Origin: Novosphingobium colocasiae
GTDB lineage: Bacteria > Pseudomonadota > Alphaproteobacteria > Sphingomonadales > Sphingomonadaceae
Direction of reading: 5' to 3'
DNA length: 64,000 bases
NCBI RefSeq assembly: GCF_014652555.1
Contig: NZ_BMZA01000001.1
Coordinates: forward strand, 110,147-174,146
Position 1 is the stretch's first letter. Each line of letters opens with the position of its first letter. The notes beneath the pieces were generated by a model. It did not search any database, was not told the origin of the DNA, and saw only the letters and a list, made by a program, of their open reading frames with translations. The position numbers were made by a program, and so were the translations under genes. This document shows positions 16,247 to 23,633 of this stretch, piece by piece.

Positions 16247-17548
16247 ATGACCACCGAAATCAGGATGCCCGCGCTGTCACCGACGATGGAGAAGGGCACG
16301 CTCGCCAAGTGGCTGGTCGCGCCGGGGGATAGCGTGAAGGCCGGGGACATGCTGGCCGAGATCGAGACCGACAAGGCGACGATGGAAATGGAAGCCGATG
16401 CCGATGGCCGCATCGCCGCGATCCTGATCCCCGAAGGCAGCCCCGATGTCAGCGTCGGCACCGTAATCGCGACGCTGGCTGAGGGTGATGAAGCGATCGC
16501 TCCGGCGGCGGCCGCCACGCCTGAAGCGGCGATCCCGGAGCGCGAGCTGGAAGACGCCGTGGCAGGGCCGATCACGGCCGCTCCGATCGCGCCTGCGCCC
16601 GCGCCCGCGCCGGTGCCGGCCCCTGACGCTCCCGCAATCATAGCTCCGGCGCAGGATCAGGGCGCGAACGCGACGCCGCTGGCCCGGCGCATCGCTGCGT
16701 TCAAGGGGATCGATCTGGCGGGTATTGCCGGCACCGGTCCGCGCGGCAAGATCGTCAAGGCGGACCTCGGTCTTGAGCCCGCCGTTGCCGCGCCCGCAGC
16801 AACGGTTCCGGCGGCTTACGCTCTTGCAACGGCCGCAATCCTGCCGCCGCCTGCCGGGGTTCCGGTGCGGTCCGAAAAGCTGTCGACCATGCGCAAGACC
16901 ATCGCGCGGCGGCTGACCGAGAGCAAGCAGACCGTCCCCCACTTCTATCTGACCGCGCGCTGCCAGCTCGATGCGCTGCTGGCGCTGCGGGCCGAAATCA
17001 ATGGCGCGCTCGGCGCGACCGGGGTCAAGGTTTCGGTCAACGACATGCTGATCAAGGCGATGGCGCGTGCGCTGGAAGAAGTGCCCGATGCCAACGTCCA
17101 GTTCGGCGGTGATGAACTGCACCGGTTCGACCGCGTCGATATCGCGATGGCGGTGGCGATCGATGGCGGGCTGGTCACTCCGGTGATCCGCGACGCCGGT
17201 GGCCGCTCGCTCGCCGCCATTGCCAGGGACAGCAAGGCGCTGTCAGCCAAGGCGCGCGACGGCAAGTTGACGCCGGAAGACTACACTGGCGGCACCGCCA
17301 CCATCTCCAACCTGGGGATGTTCGGCATCGACGAGATGTTCCCGGTAATCAATCTGCCGCAGGCGATGATCCTGGGCATCGGTGCCGGCATCGAACAGCC
17401 GTGGAAGGTCGATGATGCCATCGGTCTGGCGACGATCATGGCCGCAACCGCCAGCTTCGATCACCGCGCGATAGATGGTGCGGTGGCGGCCCAGTTCATG
17501 GCGGCGTTGCGTGAATTCGTCGAAACGCCGCTGCTGAGCCTGTCGTAA
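16247..17548 (+). CDS. Dihydrolipoamide acyltransferase E2 of 2-oxoacid dehydrogenase
   Basis: A 433-residue E2. A single lipoyl domain (residues 1-80) carries the lipoylation site TDKATME with K43. It is followed by an Ala/Pro-rich linker, a peripheral-subunit-binding domain (about 143-180, [16 protein letters not shown] with [12 protein letters not shown]), a second linker and the catalytic domain ending in DHRAIDG (H406 and D410). It receives the acyl group from E1 and transfers it to CoA. The gene begins 3 bp after E1 and the pair forms an operon opposite the Lrp-type regulator. It could feed on pyruvate or 2-oxobutyrate released by the catabolic modules around it. Confidence 0.93.
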   Translation: MTTEIRMPALSPTMEKGTLAKWLVAPGDSVKAGDMLAEIETDKATMEMEADADGRIAAILIPEGSPDVSVGTVIATLAEGDEAIAPAAAATPEAAIPERELEDAVAGPITAAPIAPAPAPAPVPAPDAPAIIAPAQDQGANATPLARRIAAFKGIDLAGIAGTGPRGKIVKADLGLEPAVAAPAATVPAAYALATAAILPPPAGVPVRSEKLSTMRKTIARRLTESKQTVPHFYLTARCQLDALLALRAEINGALGATGVKVSVNDMLIKAMARALEEVPDANVQFGGDELHRFDRVDIAMAVAIDGGLVTPVIRDAGGRSLAAIARDSKALSAKARDGKLTPEDYTGGTATISNLGMFGIDEMFPVINLPQAMILGIGAGIEQPWKVDDAIGLATIMAATASFDHRAIDGAVAAQFMAALREFVETPLLSLS

Positions 17549-17572
17549 ACCCTCGTTGGCGCGGCGCTGCGA

Positions 17573-18184
17573 TCAGCGGCGCGCCAGCCAGTCGTTGACC
17601 CACTGGTCGGTCACGGCGGCTTCCAACTCATCCGAAGGGGCCCAGAAGCGGCGGATCGCCGATCCCGAGACCATGGCCGCCGCCGAGCGCACCATGATCC
17701 GCGACTGCTCTTCGGTCCACCCGGCTACAACCAGCCGTTGCTGCCAGCCTTCGTAGAACGGCGTGCGCAAGCCGCTGACGCGGCGGCGCACGTCGGGGTA
17801 GAATTCCTGGTCGCGCGAGGCTTCGAGGGTGATGCCGATCGCTACCCAGAACCGGTCGCTGAAGAAGAACCCGTGCAGATCATCGATCAGCGCGCGCAGG
17901 ACCGTTTCGGGCGAAGCGTCAGGCGCTAGAGCGGACGCATCGCTATCGTGGCGGGCCAGTTCCAGGGCCTGTTCCACGGCGGCAAGGACCAGCATGTTCT
18001 TGTCGGGGAAGTGGTGCATCAGCGCACCTTGCGAAACCCCGGCCGCATTGGCGACGTTGCGCATGCGCAGCGCATTGAAGCCGCCTTGGGAGATGGTTTC
18101 GAACGCCGCCGCCGCAAGGCGGGCGCGCATGGCTTCGCTGCGCTCTGCCTGGGTGCGACGTTGGGGCTTGGCGGACGATGACAA
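17573..18184 (-). CDS. TetR-family regulator, probable TTG start
   Basis: A 203-residue repressor with an N-terminal HTH (NVANAAGVSQGALMHHFPDK) and an all-helical ligand domain. The frame is open to an ATG at 18253, but a promoter (TTGACA, 17 bp, GCTAAT at 18243-18215) and a perfect 14-bp inverted repeat lie inside that extension. A transcript from this promoter would begin downstream of that ATG. TTG 18184 gives an N-tail of about 20 residues before helix 1, normal for TetR; ATG 18130 is a second possibility. The gene is downstream of the meta-cleavage operon on the same strand, which is its likely target, although the same operator was not seen before that operon. Confidence 0.8.
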   Translation of the reverse strand: MSSSAKPQRRTQAERSEAMRARLAAAAFETISQGGFNALRMRNVANAAGVSQGALMHHFPDKNMLVLAAVEQALELARHDSDASALAPDASPETVLRALIDDLHGFFFSDRFWVAIGITLEASRDQEFYPDVRRRVSGLRTPFYEGWQQRLVVAGWTEEQSRIMVRSAAAMVSGSAIRRFWAPSDELEAAVTDQWVNDWLARR

Positions 18185-18192
18185 TGCGGCTT

Positions 18193-18243
18193 CCCGATAG
18201 CTTGGCGTGATTCGATTAGCCAAGCTATCGGGTCGATTGTCAA
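18193..18243 (-). promoter_or_regulatory. TetR autoregulatory operator overlapping its own promoter
   Basis: A perfect inverted repeat with arms of 14 bp (18193-18206 and 18219-18232) and a 12-bp spacer covers the spacer and -10 region of a promoter with TTGACA at 18243-18238 and GCTAAT at 18220-18215, separated by 17 bp. This is a typical arrangement for autorepression. Confidence 0.75.
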
Positions 18244-18289
18244 TCTTGGCCATGGGCCGTGGTTGCCGCCATCCCCGACGAAGGCCCGA

Positions 18290-19135
18290 TCACGCGCCGT
18301 GCAGGAACGGCGTGACCAGCGCGATGAACCGGTCGCGCTTTTCGATCTGGGTCCAGTGGCCGCAGTTGCCGAAGATGTGCAGTTCGCAGTTGGGGATCAA
18401 TTGGCTGAAGCGCAGCGAAACCTCGAACGGCACGATCACATCCTCGCGCCCGTGGATCGCTATGATCTCGTGCGGCAACGCCTTCAGGTCGGCCTCGCTG
18501 CTGGCGAGCGCATCGAGCCAGCGCTGGCGTGGTTCGGGGAACAGGCTGGAATAGGCTTCGTGTGCGCCGGGGCGCACGCTGGCCTCGAAGCGCGAGCGGA
18601 CGATCTCTTCCTTCACCAGAGAACTGTCGAAGGCGAACGTGTTCATCAGATCGCGCATCGCATCGACCGAGGGTTCGTAGCCCCAGACCTTCTTGAGCCC
18701 TTCGGTGACATCGAACGGCACGCCGGCCGCGCCCATCAGCACCGCGCGGCGGACCCGTTCGGGATGGCGCGCAGCCAGTGCCAGCGTCAGCGCGCCGCCA
18801 TAGCTGTTGCCGATGAAGTGCGCGCTTTCGATCCCCAGCGCGTCCATGAAGCCGGTGAGGTGAGCGATCCAGCGGTCCATGTCGAAGCCCTGGATATCGG
18901 CAGGAAAGTCGGTGTAGCCGAAGCCCAGCGTATCGGGCGCATAGCAGCGGAAGCTTTTCGCCAGATCGGGGATCACGCCGCGCCAGTTGGCATAGGCGGT
19001 GACGCCGGGGCCGGAGCCGTGGATCAGAATCAGCGGTTCGCCTTCGCCGGCGACGATGTAGTTGGTGCCGATGCCGTTGACATCGATACGTTCGCCGATT
19101 TCGGGATTGGCGGTGTCGGTTGCGGTAGTAGTCAT
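18290..19135 (-). CDS. Alpha/beta hydrolase, meta-cleavage product C-C hydrolase
   Basis: A 281-residue hydrolase. The oxyanion motif HGSGPGVTAYANW (about 39-51) and the nucleophile elbow GNSYGG with S111 are typical of DmpD/TodF/BphD-like enzymes. D232 (HGREDVIVP) and H260 (NCGHWTQIE) complete the triad. It hydrolyses the vinylogous 1,5-diketone made by extradiol ring cleavage into a carboxylic acid and a 2-hydroxyalka-2,4-dienoate, which the hydratase at 32051 could take further. It is the last gene of the operon that begins with the Rieske oxygenase at 22647. Confidence 0.9.
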   Translation of the reverse strand: MTTTATDTANPEIGERIDVNGIGTNYIVAGEGEPLILIHGSGPGVTAYANWRGVIPDLAKSFRCYAPDTLGFGYTDFPADIQGFDMDRWIAHLTGFMDALGIESAHFIGNSYGGALTLALAARHPERVRRAVLMGAAGVPFDVTEGLKKVWGYEPSVDAMRDLMNTFAFDSSLVKEEIVRSRFEASVRPGAHEAYSSLFPEPRQRWLDALASSEADLKALPHEIIAIHGREDVIVPFEVSLRFSQLIPNCELHIFGNCGHWTQIEKRDRFIALVTPFLHGA

Positions 19136-19187
19136 GTCAGGGGTTCTCCCGGTGGGGGTATGTTCTGGGATGAAAGGCGCTCGCCGC

Positions 19188-19949
19188 TTACAGCATCGTG
19201 GTGCCGCCGTTGACGCTGACGACTTGGCCGGTCACGAACGCCGCTTCGGGCAAGGCCAGATAGGCGACCATCGAGGCGACTTCATCGACCGTGCCGGCGC
19301 GGCCCATCGGGATCACCTCCACGACTTTGCGGATCAGCTCGGGATTGACCGCCTCGATCTCGTCGTACTGTTCGGTGCGCACGGCGCAGGGAGCAACGGT
19401 GTTGACGGTGATACCATCGCGGGCGAATTCGCGCGCAAGGCCGGTGGTCAGCCCGTGGACGCCGCCCTTGGCCGCATTGTAGGCGGCATGATCGACCAGG
19501 CCATTGCGCACCGAATCCGCGCCGATGTTGATGATCCGGCCATGCCCCGCCGCTTTCATGTGCGGCAGCGCCAGCCAGCACAGCCACAATGCCGACCACA
19601 AGTTGCGATCGATCGTCGCGCGCAGGGTGTCGGGAGTGTGGCTGAGGAACGGCCTGATGACACCGCCCCCGGCGTTGTTGACCAGGATATCGATCCGGCC
19701 GAACTTCTCCAGCGCCGCGGTAACCAGTGCGCGGGCAACGCTTTCGTCCGCCAGGTCCCCGCCGCAGCCGATCCCGTCCAGGTCGTGGGCCAGGCGATTG
19801 GCCACGTCCGGATCGAGATCGGCCACGACGAGCTTGGCACCGTCGCGGTGCAACCGCTCGGCTATGGCCTTGCCGATGCCGCGGCCGGCACCGGTGACGA
19901 TCGCGACCTGTCCGGCCAGCGGACCGGCTGCCGCCGCCGCCTCAGGCAT
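19188..19949 (-). CDS. SDR, possible cis-dihydrodiol dehydrogenase
   Basis: A 253-residue classical SDR with TGAGRGIG near residues 19-26, DLDPD after the second strand (NAD preference), LVNNAGGG and the YNAAK active site. The start at 19949 was chosen because it overlaps the end of the extradiol dioxygenase gene by 8 bp and the longer frame is out of character. Lying between ring hydroxylation and ring cleavage genes, it most simply oxidises the cis-dihydrodiol from the Rieske dioxygenase to a catechol. A later alcohol oxidation is possible. Confidence 0.85.
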   Translation of the reverse strand: MPEAAAAAGPLAGQVAIVTGAGRGIGKAIAERLHRDGAKLVVADLDPDVANRLAHDLDGIGCGGDLADESVARALVTAALEKFGRIDILVNNAGGGVIRPFLSHTPDTLRATIDRNLWSALWLCWLALPHMKAAGHGRIINIGADSVRNGLVDHAAYNAAKGGVHGLTTGLAREFARDGITVNTVAPCAVRTEQYDEIEAVNPELIRKVVEVIPMGRAGTVDEVASMVAYLALPEAAFVTGQVVSVNGGTTML

Positions 19950-20865
19950 TGCCCACCGGCACCTGCCGGGTAATGACCGCGCTGCCCTTGCCGAAGCGCG
20001 GGTCGGGTCGACCGCCCCAGGTGTCCATGACTTCGGCCTTGTGTTCGAGTTCGCGAGGTGGCCGCGCGCCTTCTTCCTCGAACAGCTCCATGCCGAAGCT
20101 GAATTCGGCGGTGTTGCCGTCGGGATCGAGGAAATAGAGGAAGATGCTGGTCGAAGGCAGGTGGCGGCCGGGGCCGAACACGATCGGCACTTCGGCATTC
20201 TTCATCCGGTTCATCGCCCCGCCGACATCGTCGATATCCGTGACCATGAAGTTGATGTGATGGAGCGTGTTGGTCCGGGTCGGGCTTTGCAGTAGCGCCA
20301 GGCTGTGGTGCAACGGGTTCGGCCAGCAACGCAGCCATTCGGCCAGACCTTCGACCCGGTCGGAAACCGCAAAGCCGAACTTCTCGACCCAGAAATCGTG
20401 CGCGGCACCCAGATCCTCGACATTGAGGACGACATGGCCCATCCGCACGATCTTCGTCAGCATCCCGTCAAGCGGGGCCGTCTCGATCTGCTGGCTGGCA
20501 TAGAAATCGAGTTCCATGCCGGTCACCGGATCGGTGAACAGCAGCGAACGGGCAACCTTCATCGCCGCACAGCCTTCAGCGTCGCGCCAGACCGGGTCGA
20601 GCCCGAGGTCTTCCGCGATGGCGTAGGCGCTGTCGAGTTCCTGGTCGGACGCCAGTTCGAAGCCGATCATCGAGATGCCCGGCGCATCGCCGGAATCGAG
20701 GACGATGTCATAGGGCTTGTCGCTGCAGCGCAGCCACGCAGTCTTCTCGTCGCGGCCGGCCAGCGTCATGCCGACGAGGCCGCGATAGAAAGCGATGCTG
20801 GCTTCGAGATCGGGACAGCTCAGGCGGCAATAGCCAAGCCTGGCGAAACGGAGCGGATGTGCCAT
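19942..20865 (-). CDS. Extradiol ring-cleavage dioxygenase (type I, two VOC domains)
   Basis: A 307-residue enzyme of the vicinal oxygen chelate superfamily with two tandem VOC modules, as in BphC and catechol 2,3-dioxygenase. Iron ligands are readable in the C-terminal module: H144 (RMGHVVLNVED), H202 or H203 (LHHINFMVTD) and E254 (GNTAEFSFG), with H187 (NPLHHSLAL) matching the catalytic His of BphC. It cleaves a catechol next to the hydroxyl groups. It lies directly after the dioxygenase beta subunit and before the SDR and C-C hydrolase, giving the full order of an upper meta-cleavage pathway. Confidence 0.93.
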   Translation of the reverse strand: MAHPLRFARLGYCRLSCPDLEASIAFYRGLVGMTLAGRDEKTAWLRCSDKPYDIVLDSGDAPGISMIGFELASDQELDSAYAIAEDLGLDPVWRDAEGCAAMKVARSLLFTDPVTGMELDFYASQQIETAPLDGMLTKIVRMGHVVLNVEDLGAAHDFWVEKFGFAVSDRVEGLAEWLRCWPNPLHHSLALLQSPTRTNTLHHINFMVTDIDDVGGAMNRMKNAEVPIVFGPGRHLPSTSIFLYFLDPDGNTAEFSFGMELFEEEGARPPRELEHKAEVMDTWGGRPDPRFGKGSAVITRQVPVGNA

Positions 20866-20888
20866 GTCTTTTCTTCTCCCCTGCCGGT

Positions 20889-21380
20889 TTACAGGATGAT
20901 GCTGATGCGGCCGTGCGGACGCAATGCTTCCATGTCGAGGACGGCCTTCTTGCCCGCGATCATCATCTTGCCGTCGCGTTCGACGATCTCGTGGATGTAA
21001 TGACCGATGAAGGCGTCGCTGGTGATGTCTTTGCTGCGGTAGACCACGAAGGACGAGCGCGCGCGGATGACGTCGCCATCGCGCTCCACGCGGACGTTCG
21101 ATACGAGGTGGCGGACCTTGGAACGCGGATGTTCGGAGTGCGCGCCGATCTTCATCAGGCGGTTGACCCGCTCACGCAGGCGCATGCTGTCATCAACGAT
21201 ATAGAACAGTGACTTGTCGGGATCGGCGGTATCGCCGTCCACGTCGCTGGGGGGGACGTGATACCAGGCATCCTCGGTGAACAGCGCCAGCCATTCCTTC
21301 AGCATCCAGCGATCAAGCAGATCGGCTTCGAGGAACAGCAGATCCTCGACCTTCAGCCGCAGCGTCAGAATATCGTCCAT
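20889..21380 (-). CDS. Ring-hydroxylating dioxygenase beta subunit
   Basis: A 163-residue NTF2-fold small subunit with the characteristic order: N-terminal helix (VEDLLFLEADLLDRWMLKEW), LFTEDAWYHVPPS, then RHLVSNVRVE and the C-terminal GKKAVLDME. The ATG at 21380 is 1 bp after the alpha-subunit stop, so it is preferred over the longer frame to 21446. Together with the 421-residue alpha subunit it would form an alpha3beta3 oxygenase. No ferredoxin or reductase gene lies in the operon. Confidence 0.92.
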   Translation of the reverse strand: MDDILTLRLKVEDLLFLEADLLDRWMLKEWLALFTEDAWYHVPPSDVDGDTADPDKSLFYIVDDSMRLRERVNRLMKIGAHSEHPRSKVRHLVSNVRVERDGDVIRARSSFVVYRSKDITSDAFIGHYIHEIVERDGKMMIAGKKAVLDMEALRPHGRISIIL

Positions 21381-21381
21381 G

Positions 21382-22647
21382 TCAGGCCTCCACCGCCGAG
21401 ATCCGGCGATCCCATTCGCGCCAGAACGCGCGCATCTGTTCTTCATCGTCGAAGGAGGGGGTGTCCGAGCGGTTCATGCCCTTGGAGATGTCGTTGTAGA
21501 CGGCTTCGCCGCCCACCGCGTATCCCTGCTGGCACTTTTCGATCGCTTCGACGTCATCGGGGGTGGCGAAGCCGCCGGGGCCGAGGAATTCGGTGAAGTT
21601 GTACAGGCGATACTTGCGCAGCCATTCGCTCTCCTCGACCGGGGCCAAAGCCCAGGCGTTGATCTCCATGTAATCGGGAGCGGTCGGGAAGAAGGTGCGC
21701 ACGGTCACCGCCATGATGTCGTTCACCACCAGGTTGGGGAAGATCACCATGTTGCGGCTCTTGCGCGCCAGTCGGTCGGCCCGTTCGGCACCCAGACGGG
21801 TGACGAGTTCGGCATAGACCTTGTCGATCTCCACCTTGCCTTCTTCGCCCCAGGCCGGAATCCAGTTGGCGATCGGCCGGCCCCACGGGGCGGTATATTC
21901 GACCACGGCATGGCCGTTGCCCAGCGTATGTTCGACGCCGACCAGCGGATCGACACCCAGCGCGCCCTTGGTGCTCTTGAGGTATTCCAGATAGGTCGAG
22001 TGGTTGCAGGCGGCGTGATAGCCGTCGAAGCTGTTTTCGGAGAGCAGCTTCCAGTTGCCGCGGATCGAATATTCCTGCGTTCCGCCCACCACCTGCATGC
22101 CGCTGGGCGAATGCTCGGCGACCAGCTTGAGGTAATCGCCGGCACCGGCAAGATACGTCGCCAGATCTTCGCCATCGCGCGAGAAATTGATGAAGAAGAA
22201 GTCGCCGAAGCGCTCCATCCGGGGCACGTGGACCATCTGCTTTTGCGGATCGGTCTTGAACCCCTCGGGATAGCCGGAACTGCCCGGCAGGGTCATCAGG
22301 TGGCCGTCGGAACCGAAGGTCCAGCCGTGGTACATGCACATGAACGCGCGGCTCTTGCCCTTGCGTTCGCGGCAGACCAGCGCGCCGCGATGCGGGCAGG
22401 CGTTGAGCAAGGCGCGGAATTCGCCCTCCTTGTCGCGCGTGAACAGCACCGGGCGGCGGGCGACCGTGCGGGTGACGAACGAGCCGGGTTCGGGCAGTTC
22501 CGAGGCATGGCCCAGGTAAAGCCAGCAGCGGTCGAAGATCGCGGCATATTCGCGCTCGAATACGGCACGGTCCGTAAAATTGCGGCGCGGCACCAGAAAG
22601 CGGTTTGCAACCGGATCATCGATGATCCCGGACACTGTCCTCTCCAT
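21382..22647 (-). CDS. Ring-hydroxylating dioxygenase alpha subunit (Rieske)
   Basis: A 421-residue catalytic subunit. Rieske ligands are C84/H86 and C104/H107 (ACPHRGAL, CMYHGWTF). The mononuclear iron site is in ENSFDGYHAACNHS with H211, H216 and bridging D208. The beta subunit and an extradiol enzyme follow, so the product is probably an aromatic cis-dihydrodiol. GGGAG lies about 10 bp before the ATG. The gene heads the minus-strand operon 22647-18290 and is divergent from a class II aldolase-like gene. A near-perfect 18-bp dyad lies between them. Confidence 0.93.
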   Translation of the reverse strand: MERTVSGIIDDPVANRFLVPRRNFTDRAVFEREYAAIFDRCWLYLGHASELPEPGSFVTRTVARRPVLFTRDKEGEFRALLNACPHRGALVCRERKGKSRAFMCMYHGWTFGSDGHLMTLPGSSGYPEGFKTDPQKQMVHVPRMERFGDFFFINFSRDGEDLATYLAGAGDYLKLVAEHSPSGMQVVGGTQEYSIRGNWKLLSENSFDGYHAACNHSTYLEYLKSTKGALGVDPLVGVEHTLGNGHAVVEYTAPWGRPIANWIPAWGEEGKVEIDKVYAELVTRLGAERADRLARKSRNMVIFPNLVVNDIMAVTVRTFFPTAPDYMEINAWALAPVEESEWLRKYRLYNFTEFLGPGGFATPDDVEAIEKCQQGYAVGGEAVYNDISKGMNRSDTPSFDDEEQMRAFWREWDRRISAVEA

Positions 22648-22690
22648 ATCGTGTTGACTCCCAAAACAGCCCGATTAAAATCCGATAAAG

Positions 22691-22708
22691 AAACCGAGCG
22701 CTTGGTTT
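22691..22708. promoter_or_regulatory. Dyad operator AAACCGAGCGCTTGGTTT
   Basis: An 18-bp sequence in which 16 positions are palindromic, placed in the 139-bp gap between the divergent Rieske alpha gene and the aldolase-like gene. It could control either or both. No second copy was found in the window. Confidence 0.5.
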
Positions 22709-22786
22709 GTAAATTCCGCAGACGAACTTGTCAACGGGTTTACCGGCACGGCCGCATCGCCAGAAGCATACAGCAATCCAGGAGAG

Positions 22787-23455
22787 GTGTGTATTCCCGA
22801 CATCGACGAAACGGTCCGCATGGCGGCGCGGGCACTGGGGCGCAACGGCCTTGCCCATGCTTACGGTCATTGTTCCATGCGGATCGATGCCGACAGCTTC
22901 ATGGTCTGCGCCGCGCTGCCGATGGGGGTGATCGAGGATCAGCCCGGCACGGTGGTGCCCATACGCGGGGCGCTGCCGCAAGGCGTGCTGGGCGAAGTGC
23001 GGGTCCATCAGCAGATCTATGCGCTGCGCCCGGACGTGAACGGCATCTGCCGTTCGATGCCGCCGGCGCTCATGGCACTATCGACTTACGGGATTGTCCC
23101 GGTGGCCCGCCACGGCATCGGTGCGTATTTTGCCGAGGGTCCGGCGCTGTGGAACGATCCGCGCCTGTTGCGCGATGACGAATCGGCCCGCAACGTCGCG
23201 CAGGAACTGGGTGCCGGCCATGCCATCGTGCTGCGCGGCAACGGCGTGGTAGTCGTCGGCGAATCGCTGGAGCAGGCGGTAACGCTGACCTGGTTTCTCG
23301 AAGACGCGGCCCGGATCGAACGCGACGTGCGGATGATGGGGCTCGATCCGCAGGCTGGCCGGCTTGACACGCAGGAAACCCAGGCGCGGCAGGTTTGGGC
23401 AGGCGATGTCATCAGCAGGATGTGGACCTGGCTGAACCGCCACGACCGACCGTGA
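22787..23455 (+). CDS. Class II aldolase/adducin-like protein lacking the zinc ligands
   Basis: A protein of about 222 residues with the fold pattern of class II aldolases (GHCSMR, LGEVRVHQQIYALRPDVN, then GVVVVGESLEQA). In active members the zinc is held by an HxH and a third His in RNHG. Here these positions read C88-R-S90 and N152, so all three His are lost, although the catalytic-type Glu (E70) remains. It may be a non-enzymatic or newly adapted relative. The start is uncertain: GTG 22787 directly abuts GGAGAG, and ATT 22793 or ATG 22820 would have better spacing. It is alone on its strand, divergent from the Rieske dioxygenase operon. Confidence 0.75.
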   Translation: MCIPDIDETVRMAARALGRNGLAHAYGHCSMRIDADSFMVCAALPMGVIEDQPGTVVPIRGALPQGVLGEVRVHQQIYALRPDVNGICRSMPPALMALSTYGIVPVARHGIGAYFAEGPALWNDPRLLRDDESARNVAQELGAGHAIVLRGNGVVVVGESLEQAVTLTWFLEDAARIERDVRMMGLDPQAGRLDTQETQARQVWAGDVISRMWTWLNRHDRP

Positions 23456-23546
23456 CCATTTTGCCACGCCTCGGGAAGAACCCTGCCGACGGGGTTTTCC
23501 AGAAACAATAAACATCTTGACTAAATCACTCGACATCGCAAAAAAC

Positions 23547-23571
23547 GGTCCAACCAAAGTTGGTCCAACCA
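23547..23571. promoter_or_regulatory. Tandem GntR/FadR-type operators upstream of TonB receptor
   Basis: The 10-mer GGTCCAACCA is repeated at 23547-23556 and 23562-23571. The second copy is TGGTCCAACCA, an exact match to the TGGT-N3-ACCA pattern known for FadR-subfamily GntR regulators, and the first differs by one base. A GntR gene follows the receptor. A possible -35 (TTGACT) lies at 23517-23522, so binding would block transcription. Confidence 0.6.
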
Positions 23572-23633
23572 TTGTGCGGTTGCAGCGACGGTCGTGAGGA
23601 CCGGAGCAAAAAAGCAAGGTAAGGGAGAGAACT

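Noticed and set aside
21277..23178. A 633-codon frame antisense to the Rieske alpha/beta genes and running into the aldolase-like gene
   Set aside because: It crosses two convincing genes on the other strand and the divergent promoter region, and shows no protein motif.
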